Numbered from the stretch's first letter, positions 12,392-23,428 are shown. The stretch is DNA of 64,000 bases from Cladorrhinum sp. PSN259 (GCA_033725935.1 MU867061.1:744001-808000); one strand, 5' to 3'. Notes: generated by a model from the sequence alone, not told the origin. Program-made: numbers and translations.

Positions 12392-13125
12392 ATTGCATCA
12401 ATAGAACATTTTTTGGAAGGAAGGGGGGGGGGGGGGGTTAGGGACGGGCCGCGTCGTTCCCCTCAAGCTTTCTTGGCTGCTTGGCGGGCTTGTAGGGCTC
12501 CCAGGGTGCAGTGCCGCATTCCAAGTTACACAACAGAACAACAGGTTGCTTGGGTAGATGACATGGGTGCATTGGGTTACCAAAAATTAGTAGATCAATC
12601 AAGATGATATCGCTCGATTTCTTTGTGCAAATTTTTGCAGTGATTATTTTTTACATGTCTGGATGATTGATCTGCACAGAGAGAGATGAGGTTGACTGTG
12701 GATTTGACATCCACCACGATCTCCGACTAAGAAACCAAGATTCAGATGGAACTCTTGGCGGCGCGGGTGATGGTGGGTGCGGGCAAAAATTAGGGGTCTT
12801 GTCTCTCCACAGAACGTTTTTTTTTTAGGCCGTTGTCTTTTTCTTTGGGGTTAACTTTTTTCTTTTTTGGCTCATGCAGTGTTACCACCCTACTTTTCTT
12901 TAAATTAATCCAATGATCTATCTCTTTTGCCAGGTATTCAAGTCAATCAATGAACATGGCTATCTTGTTTTGAAAAAAAAAAATTGAAAAAAATTGAATT
13001 TTGTTTGATGGATTTTGAAAGAATGCGCCATTTGGTACCTCATTACGGAGAGAGAATTTTTTTGGTTTTTACAAAAGATCTGTTATATCTCTATGTATTC
13101 TTCTTCATTTTATTATTTACAAATC
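12392..13125. other. Convergent 3' region with a G15 tract
   Basis: Spacer between the convergent 3' ends of the SDR and the AflR-type regulator. A run of 15 G lies at 12423-12437, shortly after the SDR stop codon. The rest is T/A-rich with many homopolymer runs. No gene is seen. Confidence 0.55.
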
Positions 13126-14025
13126 TCATAAAACCACCCTACCGGTGGCTTCCTCAGTAACAAACTGCAGCTTGGAACGCAACAGAGCCACGACAGGCTC
13201 CAACAACGCCCTTGTGGTCGCTGCTCCTCCCCCCCTCTCTCCCCATTCTCCCTTTCCCGCTCCCGATCCCGATCCCTCATACTGCGCATACCGCTGCGTG
13301 AACCTCAAAACGACCTTTGCAATCTTGGACAGTCCCTCAAACTCGCCCTGGTCCGAGTAACTGCTGGACGCCGGCGTCAGCGGCCAAGACGAGCCCGGCA
13401 GCGACGACGACGACACCGACGAGGAGCATGTTTCATCGGCGATTTGCTGCTGCTGGTGTTGATGCTGCGACTGGTGCAGCACGGCGTCCATGAGCGCAAT
13501 GCACCCCGACGCCACCAGCAGAGCCACGGCGGGCTGCTCCGAGCACGGGCAAACCAAGATGGTCAAGAGTCGCTGGCAGTAGACGGGCGCTCGGCAGACG
13601 TGGGGGGATTTTCGGGGCTGGTTTGGGTCCAGCTGCTGGATGATGGACGCTGCCATTCGGGCGCAGTCGCCGTGTCCTGTTAATGATGATGATGATGTTT
13701 TGCTGATATTTGCATTGCTGCTGGTGCTGTTGCTGCTGCTTTGGGGGGCAGGAGCAGGAGGAATCTGCGGGGGCTGCTGGGGTTGTTGCTGTTGCTGCTC
13801 TGGGAAATGTTGATTGGGCATTTGAGAAGGAGGAGATGCATCTTCCAAGTCCATGCCCCAATCGTAGTTGCCCCAGTCAAAGTCCCCCGTTGCGAAAGTG
13901 ATGGGTTGGTCGTTAAAGTATGATGTTGTAATTGGGAGGAGAGTTTCCAGTTGTTGTTGCTCTTGCTGCAGCTGCTGTGCTGGTATTTGTTGTTGCTCTT
14001 GATTTTGCTTTTCAAGTTGCTGTTG

Positions 14026-14056
<31 letters not shown>

Positions 14057-14355
14057 CGTAACCTGTGCGGTCGACCGGCGCGTCGCGCTGGACTGTATGA
14101 ACATGGCTGGCCGAGATTTGCGCATCGCCCGCACGACGGCTTGCCCTTGTCGCATCGTATCTTGAACGACGAGCAGAGGTCGCACGCGTTCTTGAGCTTC
14201 TGCTGGGGTGCGACGGTGCCAAGTGGTGGTGGTGGTTGTGGTGGTGGTGATACCGATGACGAGGATGATGATCTTGAATCCATGATGGGAAGTGCGACAA
14301 TGGTGTCAAGCTGGCTGGAGGAGGTGTTCTGAGAGACACAAATCGATGCTTTCAT
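13126..14355 (-). CDS. AflR-type Zn2Cys6 transcription factor
   Basis: Single-exon, 409 residues from the ATG at 14355 (an alternative in-frame start is residue 25). A complete Zn2Cys6 cluster is present: Cys58, 61, 68, 75, 78 and 85, spaced CX2CX6CX6CX2CX6C, followed by the basic linker ARRAGRPHR that is typical of AflR relatives. A long glutamine-rich tract follows (about residues 100-155, coded by CAG/CAA repeats near 13930-14060). The C-terminal part carries the AflR regulatory region, with the LLTILVCPCSEQPAVALLV segment. AflR-class factors act as nuclear activators of aromatic polyketide clusters and bind TCGN5CGA-like sites. It is divergent from a second AflR-like gene, and it sits inside the cluster, so it is the probable pathway activator. 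Confidence 0.85.
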
Positions 14356-15170
14356 CGCCAAGGAGTCGGCCAAGTCAGGCAGTTATCCTCTGACACCCAC
14401 GACACCTCTATTCCTTCGCCTCAGCACTGCATACATGGGATCCGTAACCGCCACCCCGCCAACAAAATATCAACGTCACATTAGCAACATCTGCTCTTCC
14501 CTCAGCAACTAGAGCCAACCTAGAATCGCGCATTTTGGATGCGAGTTGGAGCTAAGAATCCTACACGTGAATTAAGCGACGGGGTGTGGGGAGCATGGCT
14601 GTGCCTCTCCGCTCCTCCGGCTGTGTTTTGGGGTGTGTTGGGGGGGCAGAATATCCCTTAGCACCCACTCAGGTTGCACCACAGCTGCATAGGTGTATAG
14701 ACGGAACCGGAATGGCCGTGAATGCGATTGAATGCGATCCCCACGCTACGTGCCCCGTCTTACTGACATGGAATTAGGGGGCCACCTGCCAGCTCGGGCT
14801 TAATGTAACTGAACTTGTCAACCCCTCGACTAGTAGGTACCTGTTTGAAACGATACCTAGTGCTGATGTATTTTGTGAGTAATAAGCAAGCGAGCGGGGG
14901 CAGCATTCCGCTGATGGAAGAAAGTGGAAAAAAAAAAAGAGGGAAAGTGAAAAAAAAATAAAAATTTTGGTTCCGGCAAAAAGGTGCCGCTGACGAGGAA
15001 AAATAAGCAGCCACTCGGAGGTTTGAGGTTGCCAAGTCGGATTTCAACTGCCGGGACGTTTTTCGGGGTTGGGATATCACAGAAAGCTACCTATTTATTA
15101 ACTTGTTTGTTCATGTGTGTAGAAAGGCTGATGCTAAGCTTTTTCCAAGACTGCTGGGACTGTGACCCTT
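14356..15170. promoter_or_regulatory. Bidirectional promoter of the AflR-like pair
   Basis: About 0.8 kb shared by the divergent Zn2Cys6 regulator and the AflR-like gene. I searched it for a Zn2Cys6-coding exon that could belong to the plus-strand gene and found none. A partial site TCGGATTTCAA at 15037-15047 resembles half of the site upstream of the PKS. Otherwise it contains A-rich tracts around 14930-14960. Confidence 0.5.
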
Positions 15171-16004
15171 ATGTCAGCCCTCGACGACCACCCAGACTGT
15201 GACATGGAGATGCTGGAGATACCAGCCATGAAGTTTGACTCGGCCTGGCTGCACGAATATACATGGGCGCCTTCGTGTGATATTCCCATACCTGCGACCG
15301 AAGAGACAGAGATGGCCACCGCAGCATCCGCCTGCAAAAACGCCAACACGCCACAAGGTTCCTGCATCGCCATCACCACCGGTATCCTGGGGTCCATGCG
15401 CGGCAACTCACCCCTCTGTCTAATGGGCAGTCACGAGAGCCCCTTATCGTTGTCATCGTCCATGTCATCCTCCTCGTCATCATCGGGGCCATCAAATGCG
15501 CCATCGGCATCGACAACCGCTACATCTGTAGACTCGGTCTTATCTGCGGCACAGGAGGCGGCAATGCTCATACGTGGCCTGCTCGACTGCCCCACATGCC
15601 GTGCCGGTGCCCAACTGCAGCTACTGCTGACCGTTGCCTTTGCCGAGGTAATTGCACGCTATCGGTGCGTCATCAGCACATATCTCAACATGCGGCAGCG
15701 GCAGCAACAGCACCAAGGGCATCGCCCACACGACGAACTGAGTCGCGCCCCCCTGAGCATTGGTAACCACCAGATAGATGGTACCATAGAGGCAATGGTG
15801 GTGGGTCGGGTCGTCAGCAGCAGACTACGCGAGCTCGAATCCGTTATGGGCGATATTCTGCCAGCGCAAACTCAACCACAGCAGCCAGAGGGGGGCATTT
15901 TGGGCGGGCTGTATCTCGGCCGGGACTCATTCCTCGCCGAGCAGCTGAGCGCGGCCAGACGAGAAGTCACAGAGCTGCTGCTGCACCGCGAGACGGAAAA
16001 TTAA
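15171..16004 (+). CDS. AflR-like regulatory protein without a DNA-binding domain
   Basis: Single-exon frame of 277 residues from the first ATG (15171). The central segment LIRGLLDCPTCRAGAQLQLL resembles the Cys-rich helix of the AflR regulatory domain, and matches in layout the same region of the divergent Zn2Cys6 factor. It is preceded by a Ser-rich linker and followed by a second helical part (GRVVSSRLRELESVMGDILP), as in AflR C-termini. No Zn2Cys6 motif is present, and none is found upstream on this strand. It could be a coactivator or a dominant-negative partner of the neighbouring factor, or a truncated duplicate. The function is inferred; the missing DNA-binding domain is seen directly. 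Confidence 0.7.
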   Translation: MSALDDHPDCDMEMLEIPAMKFDSAWLHEYTWAPSCDIPIPATEETEMATAASACKNANTPQGSCIAITTGILGSMRGNSPLCLMGSHESPLSLSSSMSSSSSSSGPSNAPSASTTATSVDSVLSAAQEAAMLIRGLLDCPTCRAGAQLQLLLTVAFAEVIARYRCVISTYLNMRQRQQQHQGHRPHDELSRAPLSIGNHQIDGTIEAMVVGRVVSSRLRELESVMGDILPAQTQPQQPEGGILGGLYLGRDSFLAEQLSAARREVTELLLHRETEN

Positions 16005-16407
16005 TGGGAATATTTGTATGGATTGGAATAGTAACTATTTGTATATATGTACATCAACGCAACCGTCATATAGAAGGACCCCTGCATACTCATCTAGACC
16101 TCGGCATTATACTTATGTAGCAATACAAAGCACTTTTACAACATTTGTTGATATCTAGCAATTATTCAAGACCCTTGATTCCGTGAAGAGCGGAGATGTA
16201 GGTGCCAAGTAGAGAGTAACCGCAAAGAAGACGGTTTAAAACTTGCATAAAAGGAACCTCTTCAAATAAAGCAAGTGATTCGTCCGAGCGAACGTAAGTC
16301 TTAGTAGAAGCATAAATGTATGGTATAGGACTCAGTAAGAAACCCCGGAGCACCTAAAATCCTTGAGCTGATTAGAAGAGTCAAAACTAACTGAGAGAGT
16401 GCATCTC
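16005..16407. other. 3' spacer of the AflR-like gene
   Basis: AT-rich sequence after the AflR-like stop codon. No gene or recognised repeat is seen. Confidence 0.5.
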
Positions 16408-16860
16408 AACTTTAAACATGTCACACGTCACGGTGCCTCGACCACCTGCACCTGACACCGTGCGACAAGACACCACCCTGGACGACACGCATGCCAAGGA
16501 GCCCCCAGATCAACATAGTAGGGCCTGCCGAGCGGCCCGACGCATCGTGCAGGTCGGCAACCCAGGAGGAAAACATTCGAGAAGATGGTTGGTCGGGCGG
16601 ACCTGCAGGAAAGTGACAGTCAGATCTCGAGTTACGGATATAAGCACAGCCACCAGAGCCGGAGAAAGCCTTCCGACCGAGGAACGAAGGAGACCACAAG
16701 GGTCGAAGAACTAATGAGCCCGAGATTAGTATAAATAGGCCTATGGTCTCCAGCCAGATTGTAGGAGCCAAGAACCTTTGAAGCCATAAAAGATTATTAT
16801 ACTGAATTGAACCATGTGTTCCAAGCCGTATACAGGCCCCTGGTCACAATATAGGTAAAC
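16408..16860. repeat. Possible retroelement LTR remnant
   Basis: This block differs in composition from the AT-rich DNA around it. It starts near a TGTCACACGTCACGG sequence and carries a TATAAATAGG box at about 16731 with a downstream transcribed-looking region, and a TGGTCACA sequence lies near its end. This is LTR-like, but I could not find matching target-site duplications or internal retroelement genes. Treat as tentative. Confidence 0.25.
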
Positions 16861-16965
16861 ATACCTAGCTTTAAATGGAACTATCCTTTTTAAATCTTTT
16901 TTTTCCCCCATTGTTTAGACCATGTGCAAGTGCCTTATCAATCCAGCCATGTATCGTTGTTGATT

Positions 16966-17451
16966 CTGAGCGTTATCGGGCATAACCGGGAAAAAAATAA
17001 CCCAAATAATAATGAAATAATTATACACACTTTATACATGGCTCGATTGATAAGGCACGACTCGGTCGCAGGCGTCACGACGACGCCCACAACCAAGATC
17101 TCGCGATACCTTCAACTGTCGCCAGATGTGGTGATAAGGCCAGCTGCCAGGGCATTTGCCCTGGGCGCACTTAATCAAGAACCACTAGGCAACCTTCCAC
17201 TATAAATTCATGCCTCCCATCCATCTTCTTCCCACCCATCTTCTTCCTTTCACAACACACTTGAACCTCCGGGCAAGCAAGTGCCAGTAAGTCCTGCTTC
17301 TTCGAAACAGAGTAGTCAGTTCATCTGTGTTCGCGAGAGGGCTTGTCCCCGTGCCAGCTAACAAATCGAGCCATGTATAAAGTGTGTATAATTATTTAAT
17401 TACTATTCGGGTTATTTTTTTTCTCTTCCGGTTATGCCCGATAACGCTCAG
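16966..17451. mobile_element. MITE-like element with about 85 bp terminal inverted repeats
   Basis: Left inverted repeat 16966-17048 and right inverted repeat 17364-17451 begin CTGAGCGTTATCGGGCATAA and differ by only a few changes and small indels. Element length is 486 bp, with no transposase frame. The centre holds a TATAAATT box (about 17201) and CT-rich repeats. The direct repeat AGACCATGTGCAA occurs outside both ends (16917-16929 and 17460-17472), though not immediately adjacent. In addition, 16930-16954 is an inverted copy (24 of 25 bases) of 17034-17058, so the left end can form a hairpin. This fits a non-autonomous DNA transposon, possibly rearranged. Confidence 0.65.
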
Positions 17452-18038
17452 GATTAACGAGACCATGTGCAACTACGTGAATGTATCTTTGAAGACCAAC
17501 AAACGTTTTTGCGCTCAATCGTCGTCTTGATTTTGGTGAAAAGAAAATAGAAGCAAAATCCTTTTTTGTTTGCGGCCATGACTCATAAAGACATGTTTTG
17601 CGAGAGTTTGAACCAAAGCCGAAAGTTTACCATTTTATTAATTCTTTCATTCATATCTCTAAACACAAGAAAAGATTTTTTTCTAAAAAAAAAAAAACCT
17701 ACTAAAAAACCCCTTAAACATTAATTCTCCTTTCAATCTTGCGTAAATATGTACCGCTAGGAAGTTTCAAACTCATCAAAACCTAATCACTAGCGCTTGA
17801 TGGCTTTTTCTCGATGGGCGTTGAATAAACACAAAATCATGTCATCATAACTTTTCAATCATACCATGGAATGAAACAGTATCAAAATCGAAAAGGTATA
17901 CATTCCAATATAAACAGAAAAAAAAAAAATAACAATCTAAATTCAACAAAGAATAACTCCACATCATATTTTCCCAATCATATAATTCCATACATCTACT
18001 CCGTTCCATTCCATTCCATCTCCTTAATTTGAACTCGC
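17452..18038. other. AT-rich spacer 3' of the halogenase-methyltransferase gene
   Basis: Very AT-rich with homopolymer runs (for example around 17680). No gene is seen. It contains the 3' flank of the minus-strand halogenase-methyltransferase gene. Confidence 0.5.
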
Positions 18039-21000
18039 TCACTTCCGCTCAGCAAAAATGACACAACCCCCGTAAACGGGCGCGTACTTTTCAACTCTGA
18101 CAGCCTTCAACCCCGCGCGGTCCAGCAGGGCATCCCACTGGCGCGCGGTCCGCTCGCCGGTGCCAAACAGCGTCAGCATCTGCAGGTCCAACCCCGCGGG
18201 CCAAACATGCGCGGCCGTGTCGGGCAGGACGACCTCGTCAATCACCACCTGCGAGCCGGAGCTCGCGTCCAAAGCAGGCACGATTGAAGACAGAATCTTC
18301 AGCGCCTCTTCGTCGCTCCAGTTGTGCAGGATCGCCCGGAGGTAGTAGTATTTGGCTCCTATTTTTGTTCATGTCAGTACATAACAATAACTTATAAAAG
18401 GGTTCGGCAGGGAATGTGATATGTATGTACCTTTTACGGGTTGCGGCTGGAAAAAGTCGTGCGACTGCAGCGTGACGCCCTTGACGGCGGGCGCGGCGGC
18501 AATTGTCTCCTCGCGGTCTTGTACCACGATGCGGCCTGCCAGCTCCGGGTGCAGCTTCACCAGTCTAGCGGCCTGTTGGCCCGTGTTGCCGCCAATGTCG
18601 ACCAGGACTGGGGCCCCGGAGGTGTGGGAGGAGCTGACGGACGAGTCGAGGGGAACGACGTCGAGGCCGTTGCCTTCTTTGGGTACCTGGGAACAAAAGG
18701 TTAGCTTCTGTTTTTTTTTCATGGGTGTCAACTATATATGGTGAAAAAGTACGTACCCCCATCAAGCTCTGAAAGTCGGCTGCTACGTCCGGATGCTGCT
18801 TGAGCCAGGGGAAAAGTCCCTTGTCGGCGTCCAGACCTTTGTGGAGCGCTGAGGCGCCGGGTGTCTGGTTGCGGTACCCGTGCTCGCGCAGGTGGTCGGG
18901 CAAGGCCTGGAAGGAAGGGGTGCTGACGGCGTGGAAGAAGCGCAGAGGTCCTGCGATGCGCTTGTCGGCCAGTGTGTGGGTCAACTTGCGCGCCGTGTAG
19001 CTGTCTGGTCCGGCCTCTCCCACAAACCGGTTTGATGCGAGGTAGCGCGCGATGCGGCCCACCAGCTCGGGCTCGGCTCCTGTGCGCTCGGCGAGCTGAG
19101 CAGATGATAGGGGAGTCTTGCTTGCGGCTAACGACTCAAAGATGCCGAGGTCGATGGCGAGCTTGACCAGCGAAACCTGTCTGCTGGCGTTGAGCAGGCG
19201 CAGCAAGGTGTCGTAGGGAGTCTCAAGCTCCTCGGCTTGCTCGTGGAGGGATGTCATCACGTTGTGTCTGGTGTACTCGTCCAGTGTGGCCTGAGCAGGC
19301 TGCTCTGGGGATTCCAGGAGCTCTGCAAGGGAAGATGAAGTCTTGGATCCATTAGTGTATCCATTAGTGTGGCCGTTGGTGTGTCCATTAGTATGTCCAT
19401 TGGTGTGGCCGTTGGTGTGGCCGTTGGTGTGGCCGTTGGCATGACCATTGGTCATTGTAGGCTTGTACATATCGCCGGTGCCACCGTGGCCGTTCTGCTC
19501 GAGCTTGCCAGCCTTCCTGGCCTCACCGTTGAGGAACGACATTCTATCCTTGGCCGTAATGTCCAGCACCGGGGCCTTCTTGGCCGGGGCAAGACCGAGC
19601 TGTCCACGCACCATTCGCGGTGCAAGCCCATCGACCGAGTCGAGGCTAAAGTTCTCAATGTCGAGAATATCCTCGGGTCGGACCATGCGGCGGCCCTTGA
19701 GTGTTTTGAGGATATCCTTCTCCTCGGGCGTGAGCTTCTCCTCGAGCTCGGCGAGAGCCTTGGCGTTGCTCTCGTCTGCCGCGTCACCCTCAATGCCCAG
19801 CTTCTTCAGCTTGGCCACAAGTGCCTCCTTGTCTTCGAATGAAACATGGGCGAAAGCGCGGAAGCAGAACTCGATCGTCTTGGAGATTTCCGTCTGCGAG
19901 AGCTTGCCCTTGGTGTCGGCATCGGCTGTGCCCTGAATGACGGGACGGAAAAGGTCAAAGGCGCGCTCAAAGCTCTGCTCGTCAAAGTCATCCAAGACCG
20001 GCTGGTCACCAGAACGGATCTGCTTGAGTGCGCTCGACACGACTACCAGGAAACGGGTATAGCTCTCGGCTGTCTTCTTGTCGTACCAAGCGGCAGCCGT
20101 GGCTTCATCGCAGTCGCCACGAAGCACGGCGCAAATGGTCGTGGCGGCAGCCAGACCACCAGAGAGCGCGAGATGCACACCTGAAGAGAAAAAGGGGTCG
20201 ATAAAGGCACCTGCGTCGCCCACGATGCGCGCACCGGGGAAGGCGTATTTGGATGCGCTGTATGACCAGTCAGAAGCCGACTTGACTTCGGAAACCATCT
20301 CGGCCTTGGACAAAAGCGCCTTGATGCCAGGGACAAAATCCAGGTTCTGCACGTAGAAACCCTTTGTTGACGGCTCAGTCATCTCGCGCTTCTTCTTGGT
20401 TGCCATGTCTTGGTTCTGCACCACGCCGACAGAGTGGGTGCCGTCGTGGAGCGGGATGAACCAGCACCATCCACTTGCGTCCTTGAGGGCTTCAAAGTAT
20501 GGTGCGCCTTCCTTGTGGGTGCCGGGAGCGTGGACGCCGCCGCCCTTCCAGTAGGCCCAGTTGGCAATGTTTTTGAGGCCTTGGTTGTAGTGACGGTTCT
20601 TCAAGTACTTTGTGCTGAGCAGGCCCACGCGGCCGGATGCGTCAACGAGGTAGTCGAATGTGATGGTGCCGGTGGTGCCGTCCTCCTTGCGGCTCCAAGT
20701 CGCCGATACAGGGCGGCCCAGCGGCTCAGAGGAACTCTCCGGCTCGGCAAACTCGACGGCAGTTACCTTGGTCCCGTCAAAAGTCTTGACGCCTTGGGAA
20801 GTCGCATGTTTGAACAAGATCTCGTCGGCCTGCGATCGAATGACGTTCCAGGAGTAACCCTCTGGACCACCGGCGGCCACGAAGTCGGTATAAGACTCGG
20901 GTCTGGTCCAGTTGAGACGGAAAGCACCTCCTTTCTTGATGTTGAAACCGTGATTGTTGAACTTTTCGTAGCCGTCAACGAACTTGAGGAAATGCCTCAT

Positions 21001-21228
21001 GGATGGCAACATGCTCTCGCCAATGTGATATCTGTGATTCCCGCGTTAGACCTTTTTTTTTTTCAAGCCGCAGAATATTGTATTGGAATGTAAAACATAC
21101 CTTGGGAACTTCTCTCCCTCAAGGAGAACAACGTCGATGCCCTCTCGTGCGAGGGCTGTCGCCGCATAGGAACCGCCTGGGCCGCCGCCCACCACCAAGA
21201 CCTTGCATCGCTGGGGAATGTTTGCCAT
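18039..21228 (-). CDS. Flavin-dependent halogenase fused to SAM O-methyltransferase (AoiQ-like architecture)
   Basis: Four exons: complement of 18039-18358, 18431-18686, 18757-21031 and 21101-21228; introns are 69-72 bp, all phases agree, total 992 residues. Residues 1 to about 560 are a flavin-dependent halogenase: FAD motif GGGPGG (14-19), HIGES (45-49), a candidate catalytic Lys (75 or 76) in NIKKGGAF, WCWFIP (231-236) and the DPFFSSG segment (321-327) typical of fungal phenol halogenases. Residues of about 571-601 are tandem TNGH repeats. Residues 605-992 are a plant-COMT-like O-methyltransferase: N-terminal dimerisation helices, SAM motif DIGGNTG (831-837) and the catalytic base His898 in ILHNWSDE. 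AoiQ of Aspergillus oryzae, a fused enzyme that gem-dichlorinates and methylates diaporthin, has the same order. It should chlorinate and O-methylate the cluster polyketide. It is divergent from the thioesterase gene. Confidence 0.9.
19348..19452 (-). repeat. 12-bp minisatellite coding the TNGH linker
   Basis: Tandem 12-bp units (minus strand ACCAACGGCCAC with third-base and occasional codon changes) code about eight TNGH-like units between the halogenase and methyltransferase domains. The frame is kept. Copy number is likely to vary between strains, changing linker length. Confidence 0.85.
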
Positions 21229-21896
21229 TGTCGCAAAGTCACCGAATGTAGATATTGTGGGAATGTGTGTTGAAAGTTGTTTGAAGTAGATAACCCACAG
21301 CAGATGAGATGCTCTTCAAAAAAGTGAGGGCAATTTCAGGAACATGGCAGCAATTCATATAGACTATTCAAAAGTTGATGAGGCCCTACCTACTATCGTG
21401 TAAAGCTTCACCTCCCGATGATTGCGCCGACCGGCTCGCTCTCCGTGGAAAGCCTGGCTGCCCGGCAGAATGTTCCAAGTGGAGCTGCAATCCTTCTCGC
21501 AGCCCGGGCCCGGGCGCCGGAAAGCTGACTGTCTGGTGTTTAAGCTTCTCGGGGGATTTATTTACATCGGGAGGATTCTCGGCTTATTTTTTTAGGGGGT
21601 TTTGCTTCATGTAAGCACTACCGCCAATTGCATACTACGTGCGTTGCCTAGTTAATCCCCCACGTCAAAATCAAGGTCGTATTGCGCCACATGAAACAGT
21701 GCCGCTAGTGACTTGCCTTGGTAAATACTTGGAGCTGGTGTAATGAGGCGAAGCTGCATCTGGGGAGGAGGAGGAAGCTGTCAATGACGATGAGGTGTCT
21801 CTGGAGAATAAAATCTCGCCGAGTTTGGTGGGTTCAATGCATCAGTTTCCAATTGCCACTCCATCCACACCACCATAGCAAATTCGTCTTCTCCAA
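21229..21896. promoter_or_regulatory. Bidirectional promoter of halogenase-methyltransferase and thioesterase
   Basis: A 668 bp divergent intergenic region. No perfect TCGN5CGA is present; TCGTATTGCGC at 21677-21687 differs at one position, and two TCGGG-GGATT-like sequences lie at about 21549 and 21567. The shared promoter would allow co-regulation of release and tailoring enzymes. Confidence 0.5.
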
Positions 21897-22935
21897 ATGC
21901 CTTCCTCAAGCCTCAACACAACCAATCCCAAACCTCAGGGGTTTTACTCGTCCAATTTTTGGGCCGACTACCTTGCGACCCAGCACAGCAAACTACCTAA
22001 GCTCGGAGATGTCCAAGAGCGCTGCGGTTCCTCCAGACGCATCGTCCGCTTCCTCGGCGGGAACCCCGGACACATGCAGCTCCAGGGGACGAATACCTAT
22101 CTGATCGGCACCGGGAGGTCTAGAATCCTCATTGACACCGGCGAGGTGAGATTAATTTTTTTTTTCTTTTTTCTTATTCCTTTACCGGTCGTGTTGGATT
22201 AAATAGTAACACCACAATTACCAATAGGGTTGTCCTTCATGGATCATGAACCTGACTGGATACCTCGATGACCACGATGTTTCCATCTCGCATGTGCTGT
22301 TGACACATTGGCACGGCGATCACACCGGTGGATTGGATGATCTCCTGTTGCACGACCCTGATATTCCAGTGTATAAAAACAAACCTGACCCGGGACAGCG
22401 CCCGCTCCAAGACGGGCAAATCTTTTACACGGAGGGTGCTACCATTCGGGTTGTCCTCACACCTGGCCACAGCGAAGACCACGCGTGCTTTATCCTGGAG
22501 GAGGAAAAGGCTCTGTTCACGGGTGACGCAGTGCTGGGCCACGGCTACAGCGTCGCTGAGGACCTCGGCACCTACACGGCGAGCCTGCGCCTGATGCGCC
22601 AGCTGGGCTGTGTGGCAGGCTATGCGGGCCACGGCGATGTCATCAAGAACCTAACGCGCGTATTAGACATGTACATTGCGCAACGGGACGCCAGGGAAAG
22701 ACAGGTCTGCTCCGTGCTGGCTCAGGCTCTTCAAAGTCAGAATCTAGATAGGACCCCACGGAGTCTGACTGTAGAGGATGTGGGGGTGCGTCTCTACGGG
22801 GAGGGAGCCGCGAGCTCAGATTCATTTGATACTGCTGTAAAGCCGCTGCTGGACCAAGTATTGTTTATGCTGGCCGATCATGGCAAAGTCGGGTCACAAC
22901 TGGTTGGGGTTAACAGACACTGGTTTGTAGTTTAA
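21897..22935 (+). CDS. Metallo-beta-lactamase-type thioesterase for PKS release (ACTE-like)
   Basis: Two exons, 21897-22145 and 22228-22935, 318 residues; the intron is 82 bp. The metal-binding motif THWHGDHTGG has His110, His112, Asp114 and His115, with later ligands in PGHSEDHAC, FTGDAVLGHG and YAGHGDVI. Length and order match the stand-alone thioesterases (ACTE of Aspergillus terreus, MdpF, AptB) that hydrolyse the ACP-bound product of PKSs with no TE domain. It lies next to exactly such a PKS (493 bp away, same strand), so the pairing is strongly supported. It is predicted to act in the cytosol with two Zn or Mn ions. Substrate identity follows the PKS and is unknown. Confidence 0.9.
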
Positions 22936-23428
22936 GTCGGTCAGTTAGCTAGTCAGCCAGCCTGGCATTTGTAACATAGGTACATTTTCTACATTAGCTC
23001 CAGTACACAATAAAGGGCTGGACAATTTTTTTACTTGGCGGTTCCGGCTTGGCCCTTCAGAATAAATACTCCGGTTCGGATTCCGAGGGCCTGTCTACAC
23101 TTCGCTTCGCCTCCATTCAGATTCCTCCTGACGTGCCTGCGCCTTGTCTGCATCCGGCCAAGTGACGGTGCTTATTTGTTTATCGCATACAGAATTGTGC
23201 TGCAGTGTGTGTGTATCCCTATTCGTCAGGGTGCCGAGGACCTAACATGGGATCCAGCCATCTTCCAGGTTGCTATCTTGGAGTGAGTTTAATATATCGG
23301 CACTTAGGACAAGACATCAGTCCTTGAAGGAGAGAAAAAGCCAGAGAAAACATACGATTCCGGTCCTCCCTCGTTTCCTCTTCCAGGTCAGCATTCAACT
23401 GCTTCCACCAACATCATACTATACGAAC
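22936..23428. promoter_or_regulatory. PKS promoter region
   Basis: Region between the thioesterase stop codon and the PKS start codon. It contains one perfect palindromic AflR-type site (listed separately). Otherwise nothing is recognised. Confidence 0.5.
23076..23086. promoter_or_regulatory. Candidate AflR-type binding site TCGN5CGA
   Basis: TCGGATTCCGA, a palindrome of TCGGA and TCCGA around one base, lies 343 bp upstream of the PKS start codon. It fits the TCGN5CGA consensus known for AflR, and an AflR-type factor is encoded in the cluster. A match in a promoter of this size has roughly a one in ten chance of being random, so it is suggestive only. Confidence 0.4.

Noticed and set aside
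13680..14339. His-, Ser- and Asn-rich minus-strand frame overlapping the AflR-type regulator.
   Set aside because: It is the CAG-repeat tract read in another frame; the Zn2Cys6 frame is the real one.
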